The translations under genes were made by a program, and so were the position numbers. Below are positions 23,115-29,938 of a stretch of 36,873 bases of DNA, one piece after another; positions within the stretch are counted from its first letter, which is position 1, and every line of letters begins with the position of its first letter. The notes beneath the pieces are model-generated. The model saw only the letters and a list, made by a program, of their open reading frames with translations. It was not told the DNA's origin and ran no database searches. The DNA comes from a virus. Where the stretch lies: positions 1 through 36,873 of the IMG/VR virus record IMGVR_UViG_3300033996_001188; one strand, written 5' to 3'.

Positions 23115-23687
23115 ATGAACACAACAAAACTAATTATTGCAATCATCATAGGTGGATTGCTAGGTATCGGACTGACAATGTTATTTGCACCTCCAAAGAT
23201 TATTGAAAAGCCTATTGAAGTAGTAATCAAAGAACCTTCAAACGAATGGCGCAAACAAGATGCTTATTTAGATAGTTTGCAGACCGCTGACAGCCTTAGG
23301 ATTGCTTATTTGAGTAAACGTATCACTCAAAGAGAAAACACTATAAATCGCCTTAAAACGATAATTTTCAACGACACGACTAAAACGACAAATGAAGCTG
23401 ACAGCATTATACGGTCGCAAGATAGCACAATCAATGATTTAGGAAATGAAGCAGAGATATATTCTCGTATGTTGCACTCAGCAAAGCAACAAATAGCACT
23501 TAGAGATACAGCAATAGCTGAACGTGATAGCACTATAATGCTTTGTAATGAGATAATGAAAAAGCAATCAACTACTATTGCCGAAATGCGAAACAAAGCT
23601 AAAATAAAAGAGTTCTGGCAAAAAGTAAAAGATACAGGGTTAATCATCAGTAGTACAGCAATAGCAATTTTAATTTTGGTAAAATGA
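23115..23687 (+). CDS. Membrane-anchored coiled-coil protein
   Basis: The 190-residue product has an N-terminal membrane segment (IIAIIIGGLLGIGLTMLF), a long polar coiled-coil middle and a C-terminal hydrophobic segment (GLIISSTAIAILILV). Anchors at both ends recall spanin-like or superinfection exclusion proteins, but the location in the early region argues against a dedicated lysis role. It overlaps the second methyltransferase start by 4 bp. Confidence 0.65.
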   Translation: MNTTKLIIAIIIGGLLGIGLTMLFAPPKIIEKPIEVVIKEPSNEWRKQDAYLDSLQTADSLRIAYLSKRITQRENTINRLKTIIFNDTTKTTNEADSIIRSQDSTINDLGNEAEIYSRMLHSAKQQIALRDTAIAERDSTIMLCNEIMKKQSTTIAEMRNKAKIKEFWQKVKDTGLIISSTAIAILILVK

Positions 23688-24343
23688 TACAGATAGATAA
23701 CTTCACATTCCATAATGCTGACAATATGGAAATAATGGCTCAATACCCAGATAAATACTTTGATTTGGCAATTGTTGACCCACCTTATGGAATAAAAGCA
23801 AGTAGCGGAGCTTCTACAAATGGAACAATGCGTAAAAAGATAGCAAGCGGAGAAATTAAAGGTGGAAGTTGGGACGACTCAATACCAACGGAAGAATATT
23901 TTAATGAGCTTTTCAGAATTTCAAAAGAGCAAATAATTTGGGGAGGTAATTATTTTGGATTACCAGCAAATAAATGTTTTTTAATATGGGATAAAGGCGA
24001 AAGCATTTATAACCGTGATTTTGCAGAGTGCGAAATGGCTTGGAGTTCATTTGATAAATGCGCACGTATTTTCAAAAAATTTCCAAATCAAAATGATAGA
24101 ATACATCCAACTCAAAAACCAGTTGATTTATATGATTGGGTTATTCAAAGATTTGCAAAACAAGGCGATAAAATTCTTGACACTCATTTAGGCAGTGCAT
24201 CAATAGCTTTAGCAATAGACAAAGCAAATAAACTCGACAATATGAATTTGGAGTTTGTCGGGATTGAGTTAGACACGGAGTATTTTGAAGCGAGTATGAA
24301 ACGATTTAATAATTACAGATTACAAAAAACTATTTTTGAATGA
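23684..24343 (+). CDS. DNA N6-adenine methyltransferase, copy 2 (beta class)
   Basis: The 219-residue paralogue of the gene at 20967 has the same DPPY motif and C-terminal DTHLGSAS/GIELDTEYF ends. DNA at both ends is nearly identical, about 110 bp at the start and 170 bp at the end, while the central target region has little similarity. Apart from GGS in the middle and a WDKGE segment, the copy 2 target domain is its own. It likely modifies a different sequence. It overlaps the upstream membrane gene and the DUF4406 remnant by 4 bp each. Confidence 0.88.
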   Translation: MIQIDNFTFHNADNMEIMAQYPDKYFDLAIVDPPYGIKASSGASTNGTMRKKIASGEIKGGSWDDSIPTEEYFNELFRISKEQIIWGGNYFGLPANKCFLIWDKGESIYNRDFAECEMAWSSFDKCARIFKKFPNQNDRIHPTQKPVDLYDWVIQRFAKQGDKILDTHLGSASIALAIDKANKLDNMNLEFVGIELDTEYFEASMKRFNNYRLQKTIFE

Positions 24344-24387
24344 AAACAATCTACATAAGCGGTAAGATTAGCGAAATTTATTTTTAA
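24340..24387 (+). pseudogene. Remnant of a DUF4406-type gene (15 codons)
   Basis: The frame begins in an ATGA overlap with the methyltransferase and reads MKTIYISGKISEIYF before TAA. 'MKxIYISGKI' is the typical N-terminus of DUF4406 nucleoside deoxyribosyltransferase-like phage proteins, whose usual length is about 90-130 residues. The rest is missing, so the gene was lost by deletion while its start was kept. Confidence 0.6.
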
Positions 24388-24405
24388 ACTTGAAATTATA
24401 TTTCT

Positions 24406-24771
24406 ATGACAGGCAAACCAACAAAAGACGCAATTTTTATCAATAATGTCATTTTCATTTTACTTGACATTATCGAGGGCTTAATGAAAGATGCAGAAAA
24501 GGAGTTTCGAGCAACTGGATGCGAACTTAAACACACATCTAAGCAGAACTTCAACAAGACTACTTTTCACCTTAAAAAGTTCTTAGAAGAAGTAAGGCAC
24601 ATACCAATAGACCAGCAAGAGAATTTCGGTGATGAAGCTGATATTCTAAAAGAACTAATCTTTTACGCTGTTGATAGGGATAAAAACACTGAATATGTGA
24701 AAAAACTCATTGAGGTTATCAAACTAAACAAATCAGTACACAATTTTGACTTTAAAAAAATAGGAGTATGA
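24406..24771 (+). CDS. Hypothetical helical protein (121 aa)
   Basis: An all-helical, charged protein with a hydrophobic N-terminal helix (INNVIFILLDIIEGLM) and many Lys/Glu residues. It overlaps the MazG-like gene by 4 bp. No family was recognised. Confidence 0.6.
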   Translation: MTGKPTKDAIFINNVIFILLDIIEGLMKDAEKEFRATGCELKHTSKQNFNKTTFHLKKFLEEVRHIPIDQQENFGDEADILKELIFYAVDRDKNTEYVKKLIEVIKLNKSVHNFDFKKIGV

Positions 24772-25034
24772 CAATCAACGAAATAGCAAAAGAAAACTAC
24801 AAACACGCTGTAAGGCGTGGAAAGATACAAAAAGACGATTCGTTTTGGAAATTTCATTCAGCATTACAGGATGAAGTTAATGAACTTGAATTAAGTGAAC
24901 TTAATAACTGTAACTTCGACCCATCGGAAGCCGTAGATGTAATCTTAGTACCAATGTCGCTACTTGAACACAATGGATATGATGTGGAAGCAGAGATAAT
25001 GAAGAAACTAGAGTTTAACAAAGTAAGGGAGTAA
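24768..25034 (+). CDS. MazG-like helical protein
   Basis: The 88-residue helical protein has the pattern HSALQDEVNELE...DPSEAVDVILVPMSLLEHNGYDVEAEIMKKLEFNKVRE. This resembles the E-x2-E...E-x2-D helices of MazG-type nucleotide pyrophosphohydrolases, whose C-terminal 'DVxLVxxxxxEHxGxDVExExxxKxExN' is a recurring feature. It may cleave dNTPs or (p)ppGpp. The metal-binding set is present but sparse, so the call is tentative. Confidence 0.6.
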   Translation: MTINEIAKENYKHAVRRGKIQKDDSFWKFHSALQDEVNELELSELNNCNFDPSEAVDVILVPMSLLEHNGYDVEAEIMKKLEFNKVRE

Positions 25035-25036
25035 TT

Positions 25037-25426
25037 ATGAGAAAAATTAAATTTAGAGGTAAGGATTTTAGAAATAAATGGGTATTTGGAGACTTACTTC
25101 ATAAACGATACACTGTATTTGCCACTCACATGATAGAGGATTCAAACGGACTAGGCAGTGATGTAAATCCAGAAACCATCGGTCAATTTACTGGCGTTCT
25201 TGACAAAAATGGAGTTGAAATATATGAGGGTGATATAATTACTTTTACAAGATATGCTGGCAGTTTTGCACTTGGTAAAAAACAAGTAAGTAGTACTCAC
25301 ACGGTAGTTTGGGAGCCTGATTTAATGAGATTTGGACTTTCAAATAAATCTGAAAACAGTCAGAAATTTAGAGTTATTCCATCTTATACTTATGAAGTGA
25401 TAGGTAATATATTTGACAACAACTAA
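25037..25426 (+). CDS. YopX family protein
   Basis: The N-terminus MRKIKFRGKD, the core segment IGQFTGVLDKNGVEIYEGDII and the C-terminal YEVIGNIFDN are the three signatures of YopX proteins, common in Firmicutes and Bacteroidota phages. Their molecular function is not established. At 129 residues it is full length. Confidence 0.9.
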   Translation: MRKIKFRGKDFRNKWVFGDLLHKRYTVFATHMIEDSNGLGSDVNPETIGQFTGVLDKNGVEIYEGDIITFTRYAGSFALGKKQVSSTHTVVWEPDLMRFGLSNKSENSQKFRVIPSYTYEVIGNIFDNN

Positions 25427-25438
25427 CCGCCGAAAGGC
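25424..25438 (+). promoter_or_regulatory. Short GNRA-type hairpin, complementary to the 18406 element
   Basis: GCC-GAAA-GGC is a GNRA-capped hairpin. With the preceding bases, TAACCGCCGAAAGGC is the reverse complement of the intergenic sequence at 18406-18423, apart from 3 extra bases there. Both sites are on transcribed plus strands, so the RNAs could pair. Confidence 0.4.
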
Positions 25439-25454
25439 ATAAAACAAAAATAAT

Positions 25455-25634
25455 ATGATAGTAAAAACAGAGAAAAAAGACAAAAAAGGTAATCGCATTT
25501 ATAAAAATGTGCTTACATGTGAAAATCAAATTTTACCGATACATAGTGGCGTTGGTGGACATGGAAGACTTCCTGAAATAGCAAGGCAATATCTGAAACC
25601 TGCACCATCGGCATTTGAACGTAAAATGTTTTAA
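25455..25634 (+). CDS. Hypothetical protein (59 aa)
   Basis: The last rightward gene has ATG at 25455 and TAA at 25632-25634, only 9 bp before the terminator stem. The 59-residue protein has a basic N-terminus (TEKKDKKGNRIYKN) and a Gly/His segment (HSGVGGHGRLPEIARQY). No domain was recognised, but its position in the operon and coding-like composition support it. Confidence 0.6.
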   Translation: MIVKTEKKDKKGNRIYKNVLTCENQILPIHSGVGGHGRLPEIARQYLKPAPSAFERKMF

Positions 25635-25642
25635 ATAACAAC

Positions 25643-25674
25643 AATCCCCCATATCTTCACAGACTTGGGGGATT
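25643..25674. terminator. Convergent terminator
   Basis: AATCCCCC (25643-25650) pairs with GGGGGATT (25667-25674) around a 16-nt loop. TTTTCT follows on the plus strand; the minus side is followed by GTTGTT, so it works best for rightward transcription. It sits between the last rightward gene and the leftward lysis module, where the two operons meet. Confidence 0.85.
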
Positions 25675-25702
25675 TTCTAATTAAACAACAAAACTATGGC
25701 AG

Positions 25703-25906
25703 TCAAGGTATCATGTGTTTATTCATTTGGTAGTGGTGTATCTGGATTGCTAAATTATTAAAACAACAAACACAGCCACCCTTTATATTGCATTCTATTC
25801 CTAAATCATTAGCTTTACTAATCAACTGCTCTTTTTCTGACATTGAAAGCCTTTTTTTAGTCGATAGCTTTATTAAGTCCATATTACATCTTAGTGTATT
25901 TCCCAT
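25703..25906 (-). CDS. Hypothetical protein (67 aa), last leftward gene
   Basis: It starts in a 23-bp overlap with the endolysin gene and ends 29 bp before the terminator stem. Residues include a Lys/Ser/Met-rich helix and a CNIKGGCVCCFNN segment with four Cys. A later ATG (MSEKEQL, about residue 22) could be the real start. Confidence is limited because the whole gene is short. Confidence 0.5.
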   Translation of the reverse strand: MGNTLRCNMDLIKLSTKKRLSMSEKEQLISKANDLGIECNIKGGCVCCFNNLAIQIHHYQMNKHMIP

Positions 25907-26303
25907 TTGACATTCTTAGAACCTCGCATTTGAGATTATTCTTATCATAGCCTACGTGAACCCATTTTGGTTGCTGACTATTTCCACCCTCCCAAATTAG
26001 TTGTGTGAACTTAAAGTTTTTACGAATAATTCCGAAAAGTAGAGCATTATCATCGCAATTCAAATCGGACGCTTGCCCTTTACAGTGTTGTGAGGTCTTT
26101 GAACCTCCAATCGCTTTGTTAACTGCATCGGAACGGAAACCGCTATTCACTTTGATAGGCTTACCAAATTTTATGCGCAATGGCTCAAGTATTTCAGTTG
26201 CTAAAACTTTTAAATTCTCAATTTGCTCATCATTTGGGATGTTTGGCAGTGGTTGACTTGTAACAGTCAATTCAGCTAATGAGAAGTGGTCTGTTAGTTT
26301 CAT
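25884..26303 (-). CDS. Endolysin, peptidase M15 (D,D-/L,D-carboxypeptidase type)
   Basis: The 139-residue protein has the M15_3 signature: FRSDAVNKAIGGSKTSQH with H73, D80 in KGQASDLN, and H116 in WVHVGY, a full zinc-binding set. It cuts peptidoglycan cross-links at lysis. No signal peptide is seen, so it needs the holin for export. The start overlaps the holin-like gene by 4 bp. Confidence 0.9.
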   Translation of the reverse strand: MKLTDHFSLAELTVTSQPLPNIPNDEQIENLKVLATEILEPLRIKFGKPIKVNSGFRSDAVNKAIGGSKTSQHCKGQASDLNCDDNALLFGIIRKNFKFTQLIWEGGNSQQPKWVHVGYDKNNLKCEVLRMSNGKYTKM

Positions 26304-26518
26304 TTTTTCACAGTTTTAGTTTGTCCGTAAGCACTCAACGCCACACCTATACCAATCACCCATTTTAACACTAAAATATCAGAGCTTGAAAGTATGTGAT
26401 TAGATTCATTATACTGCAGTAAAACTCCCGCAATAGCAGACAATGACAAAGATAGCTTTTGCAAATCTCTCCAAATCTTTGGAGTTTCGGCTTTGATTTT
26501 ATCAATTAAGTTTCTCAT
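26300..26518 (-). CDS. Holin-like membrane protein (72 aa)
   Basis: Two hydrophobic helices, at about residues 22-36 (LSLSLSAIAGVLLQY) and 48-65 (ILVLKWVIGIGVALSAYG), separated by a polar turn and flanked by charged ends: a class II holin layout. It lies directly upstream of the endolysin in the same operon, as expected for a pore that releases it. Confidence 0.7.
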   Translation of the reverse strand: MRNLIDKIKAETPKIWRDLQKLSLSLSAIAGVLLQYNESNHILSSSDILVLKWVIGIGVALSAYGQTKTVKK

Positions 26519-26772
26519 TTTCTTTGAAGTCTATCAATTATATAATCCATTTTAGCTTCCATTTTCATGTGGTCTTGTCGGTTTTCCTGCCTTACCATTT
26601 CAGTAGAATTTTCAATCTTATCCATCCGTTGCTCCATGAACTTGTTACGTTCGTCGATTGTAGCTACTTTGATATTCAAATCAATATAAGTTGTAAGGAT
26701 GCCACCAACTAAGCCTAGGAGGGCAAGCAATTGACCAAAAGTCAATCCGAATTTTGTTTCTCTATTAAGCAT
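26515..26772 (-). CDS. Membrane-anchored helical lysis protein (85 aa)
   Basis: An N-terminal transmembrane segment (FGQLLALLGLVGGILTTYI) is followed by a long charged helix to the end. It could be a holin partner or inner-membrane spanin. The 4-bp overlap with the holin-like gene ties it to lysis. Confidence 0.55.
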   Translation of the reverse strand: MLNRETKFGLTFGQLLALLGLVGGILTTYIDLNIKVATIDERNKFMEQRMDKIENSTEMVRQENRQDHMKMEAKMDYIIDRLQRK

Positions 26773-27128
26773 TATAAATTAATTTTCGTTTTTGCAAATA
26801 TAAGCATTTTTTTAATGCAGTGATACATATAAACTGCAAAAAAATATAGTGTTGAAAGTTCAAATCTATCACTTTCTAAAAGATACATGAATAGCCTATC
26901 AGCATCAACTATTGGTATCGGCTCAAACTGACAAAGGAAATCATGCACCAAGCACGCATTATAAGTTCTTTTCGTGTTAAGTGCGCAAGTACACCCATCC
27001 CACGAATAGCCCTTTTTGATAGTGATCATACCATCATCAATAGAACCCCATTCACACTCAAAATAGACCCCCACCAAATCAGTCAAGAATCGTGTGTAAT
27101 CTTTTTGTAGTGTGAATGTATAGTTCAT
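26772..27128 (-). CDS. DUF1353-like protein
   Basis: The 118-residue protein has GYSWDGCT, then ACLVHDFLCQ and DADRLFMYLL, the H-D-x-x-x and R/D-A-D pattern of the DUF1353 family found in many tailed phages near tail and lysis genes. The biochemical role is unproved. It overlaps the neighbouring genes by 1 and 4 bp. Confidence 0.8.
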   Translation of the reverse strand: MNYTFTLQKDYTRFLTDLVGVYFECEWGSIDDGMITIKKGYSWDGCTCALNTKRTYNACLVHDFLCQFEPIPIVDADRLFMYLLESDRFELSTLYFFAVYMYHCIKKMLIFAKTKINL

Positions 27129-27229
27129 ACTGTGTGATTTTTAGCGCAATGCTCGCAATACACCTGATAATAGATGTATCGGGCATTCTCGCTGTTGGTT
27201 ATGTCATTATTGCATCTATTGCACTTCAT
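27125..27229 (-). CDS. Small zinc-finger protein (34 aa)
   Basis: ATG at 27227-27229 is inside the end of the gene upstream and the stop overlaps the DUF1353 start as ATGA. The product begins MKCNRCNND and ends with YCEHCAKNHTV, a two-CxxC zinc knuckle in 34 residues. It is too short for standard gene calls but fully tiled with its neighbours. Confidence 0.6.
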   Translation of the reverse strand: MKCNRCNNDITNSENARYIYYQVYCEHCAKNHTV

Positions 27230-27446
27230 ACGGATCAACGTTAAAGTATTCCATTGCTTCCTCTACTGTTTCAAATCGCTTGCAACAAGTGCCTTCCGTT
27301 CCACACTCACCTAATCCTGTGCCACATTCACATCCAACAGGGCAATAGAAACGAACTTCGGCAGTTATTAAATCGCATCTTTCGAGGGTTGTTTTATCCT
27401 GATATTCGCCCCCTGTGTCGTTCGGTATTTTTTTGTATAGTTCCAT
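27216..27446 (-). CDS. Cys-rich protein (76 aa)
   Basis: The 76-residue protein has seven Cys in the middle (YCPVGCECGTGLGECGTEGTCC) and an acidic C-terminus. The cluster could bind metal or form disulfides. It follows the adhesin gene by 4 bp and overlaps the next small gene by 14 bp. Function is unknown. Confidence 0.6.
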   Translation of the reverse strand: MELYKKIPNDTGGEYQDKTTLERCDLITAEVRFYCPVGCECGTGLGECGTEGTCCKRFETVEEAMEYFNVDPYEVQ

Positions 27447-27450
27447 AATT

Positions 27451-28743
27451 TTAATTTGATATTATCCAACCTTTGTTTGTAGCTATTGATGTGTCGCAAG
27501 TTCCTGCGCCTGTACATCCTGTTATTTTGATATGCTTACCACTTACAGTAGGCAATGAAGTGAATAGCGCATTTAGTGCCGTTGCATCCATAGCACAGTA
27601 TTGTACGTCAACCTGTGGGCTCGAACTTCCGAAAGTGCTATTTGCATTTGTAAGTACTAATCCAGTGATAGGGAGTGGAACGGTAGAACTACCACCCAAA
27701 CTAATCTTACTTAGTTTGGCACCAATAGTAAGTGGTTGTGCTAATTTTTCACATCTCCCGAATATGTTTGTAAAGTTACAGTTAGAAGTCCTACTCCCCC
27801 AAAACTCAAGATTGGTAATGTGAGTTAAATTGTTACAGTTGTTGAAAGTATTAGTTCCATCAGTGATTTTATCATTACCAACTCCAGCGGGCAAATGCAC
27901 CTCGTCCAAAGCTGAATCACCATCAAACATATAAGCCGTTGAACTAACAGACCCCCAATCATTAGCGGTAAATGTACAAGTTCTTAACCTTAGCATATTC
28001 GCCATAAAATATGTCATTGAACAAGATGCTCCACCAGAATAGAATGTGCCAATAGTTGAATTTATAGCACCAGTTCCATATAGTGCATAAGTCCGCGAAG
28101 TAGCTAAAGGCATAGATGGAAAATTGAAATCATCAAAACCAGCACACTCATAAGCGAAATAGTCCGAACTTGTTACAAGACTTACATCATAGATGTTTAC
28201 TTTCTTCAAAAATGGGCTTCTTAGCGGTGATGTTGCCACACCATTGCTGAACATTTGCGATACGTTAACCAATGAAGGGACATTAATTTCCGCCCACGCT
28301 ACACAACTATTTTGAACTGTATATTTTGCGCTCGTTTTGGCAACTTTGAAGTACTTAATTGGTGAACTTGCATTGTAAATCCGAACAGTATAAGCCCATA
28401 CTTTCCACTCTGGAATCCACACACCTAACCCCGACCCGTTACCCTCGACATAAGTGTGAGATACTTGAGCGGTTAAGTTGTTAGCGGCTGTTTGATTTGT
28501 GAATGCTGTTGAAGTCCCTGCCTCAATTGTACCATCACCCCAATCAATGGAATAAGTACCATTCGAGGTCGTTTGCACAGCGAAGCCATTAGCACCTCCA
28601 TTATCAATACAAATCATCAGTATTTCACCTGAATTAGCTTTTCCTGATATATTTGGAAAGCTATTGCCTTGATAATTAACAGTTACATTTCTATATATTG
28701 GGATTAAATCACTCCCTACTTTTGCTTTTAAAATTCTGCTCAT
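27451..28743 (-). CDS. BspA-like/PKD-containing tail adhesin
   Basis: The 430-residue protein has a PKD-like strand pattern near residues 65-115 (SIDWGDGTIE...VSHTYVEGN). The rest consists of repeated MF/FxxC/L units (MFSNG, MFDGD, FNNCNNLTHI, FGRCEKL) like the BspA/DUF285 leucine-rich surface proteins of Bacteroidota. It is the last of the fibre genes and probably contacts host surface polysaccharide or protein. Confidence 0.7.
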   Translation of the reverse strand: MSRILKAKVGSDLIPIYRNVTVNYQGNSFPNISGKANSGEILMICIDNGGANGFAVQTTSNGTYSIDWGDGTIEAGTSTAFTNQTAANNLTAQVSHTYVEGNGSGLGVWIPEWKVWAYTVRIYNASSPIKYFKVAKTSAKYTVQNSCVAWAEINVPSLVNVSQMFSNGVATSPLRSPFLKKVNIYDVSLVTSSDYFAYECAGFDDFNFPSMPLATSRTYALYGTGAINSTIGTFYSGGASCSMTYFMANMLRLRTCTFTANDWGSVSSTAYMFDGDSALDEVHLPAGVGNDKITDGTNTFNNCNNLTHITNLEFWGSRTSNCNFTNIFGRCEKLAQPLTIGAKLSKISLGGSSTVPLPITGLVLTNANSTFGSSSPQVDVQYCAMDATALNALFTSLPTVSGKHIKITGCTGAGTCDTSIATNKGWIISN

Positions 28744-28745
28744 AA

Positions 28746-29216
28746 TTAATTTTGATTCAATGATATGTATTGATTTTCACATTCTCTATAACTATAAGGC
28801 TTCTGCTTAATACTTTCTGAAGGAAACAAATCTACTTCGTAATTTCCATTATCAATTTGCTCTATCTTCGAGTACATCTCTGTGTATAAATCAGTTACCC
28901 ACTGAATATTTGCAACCGCTTTTGAGCAACCTGCCTGTGCAAATTGTGCTATCTTGAGCGTTCCACTGGCCCCAGTATTTCGTGCTTCACACTCACTATA
29001 CGACAGATACACCATCTCTTTAATGTCGTATATATACTGCTCTGTCACTTCAAAATTATTAACAACCAACTCACAGTTAAGTATCTCGCTGATAGTGGCA
29101 TTTGGCTTATCAATTGCAAAATTGAATTGTTCCTCATTCAAAACAATTATTCCATCCTTTGCGCTCAAATCGGCTTCTGTATTAAGTATTGATCCTTTGT
29201 AAATGTAGTAGTTCAT
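28746..29216 (-). CDS. Fibre-associated hypothetical protein (156 aa)
   Basis: An acidic, mostly helical protein (IVLNEEQFNFAID; LKIAQFAQAGCSKAVANIQWV) between two adhesion genes, with 2-bp gaps on both sides. It may be a chaperone or linker for the tail fibre. No family was recognised. Confidence 0.55.
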   Translation of the reverse strand: MNYYIYKGSILNTEADLSAKDGIIVLNEEQFNFAIDKPNATISEILNCELVVNNFEVTEQYIYDIKEMVYLSYSECEARNTGASGTLKIAQFAQAGCSKAVANIQWVTDLYTEMYSKIEQIDNGNYEVDLFPSESIKQKPYSYRECENQYISLNQN

Positions 29217-29218
29217 AA

Positions 29219-29938
29219 TTACATAAATGTATTGTTGGGGTTATTATCATAGTCACACATAGCTATTGTTGTCATTCCAGCCCATGTGGCATTGTTAGTT
29301 ATATTTGGAATATCTGAACCGTTTCTCAATTTCGTTTCTGCTAAATTACAAGCTAACCAAACCTGAGTGCCTACTCTTATTGTTGGATATTGCAATCCAT
29401 CGTTACCATTGTACGGTGTGCAAGGTGCGCCGTTTGGGATGTACATTTGTTCATCCATGGTGGATGGTCTAACTGCTCTTATTGAACACCCCATGGACTT
29501 CTTGCCTGTAGCATCATCATAACCGCCACTCGCACTACTATTAGTAAGCTGAAAGTAATATGGCTGAGGTGCGTAATATTCCCAAATTCTTAAAGTGTAT
29601 TGAAGTGAACTGAAAGCTCCATCACTATGCTGTCTGAATCCTGCGCCCCTCGCATTGAAATTATAAGTATTCAAAGCCCCTACATTTCCAATCCAATAGA
29701 TATTCCCAGTTTCTTTCAATTTTGCACCAGCATCTGCTGTACTTCCACCGTTATAATTAATTAGTGTGTTGATGTTATATCCAGATACACCGCCAAGTGG
29801 CACAGTCCACCCCTCATTCGCCATAGCTAGTGGTATGATTGAATAATCACCTGTGCCCTCAATGACATAGTAGTTATACAACTTTCCATATTTTACCTCT
29901 TTGGCTTTTTTCCCAGCCATCATATTTCGCCTGCTCAT
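29219..29938 (-). CDS. Tail fibre protein with circularly permuted FISUMP domain
   Basis: FISUMP domains normally begin with VxIGxQxWMAxNL...W...GAxCxYxND and continue YGxLYNxYA...GWxVP...AGxKLKE...GFSxRxVR. Here residues 17-155 hold the second part in order (YGKLYNYY, GWTVP, AGAKLKETG, GCSIRAVRP). The first part follows at residues about 185-239 (YPTIRVGTQVWLACNLAETK, then a CDYDNN end). The break is exactly at the point where the two normally join. It probably binds a host surface ligand. The domain may cross-complete between neighbouring subunits. Confidence 0.75.
   Translation of the reverse strand: MSRRNMMAGKKAKEVKYGKLYNYYVIEGTGDYSIIPLAMANEGWTVPLGGVSGYNINTLINYNGGSTADAGAKLKETGNIYWIGNVGALNTYNFNARGAGFRQHSDGAFSSLQYTLRIWEYYAPQPYYFQLTNSSASGGYDDATGKKSMGCSIRAVRPSTMDEQMYIPNGAPCTPYNGNDGLQYPTIRVGTQVWLACNLAETKLRNGSDIPNITNNATWAGMTTIAMCDYDNNPNNTFM

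Noticed and set aside
26795-26802. TATATTTG on the minus strand before the lysis genes
   Set aside because: It lacks a TTTG or TTG at the required 19-22 bp distance and lies inside the end of the DUF1353-like gene.
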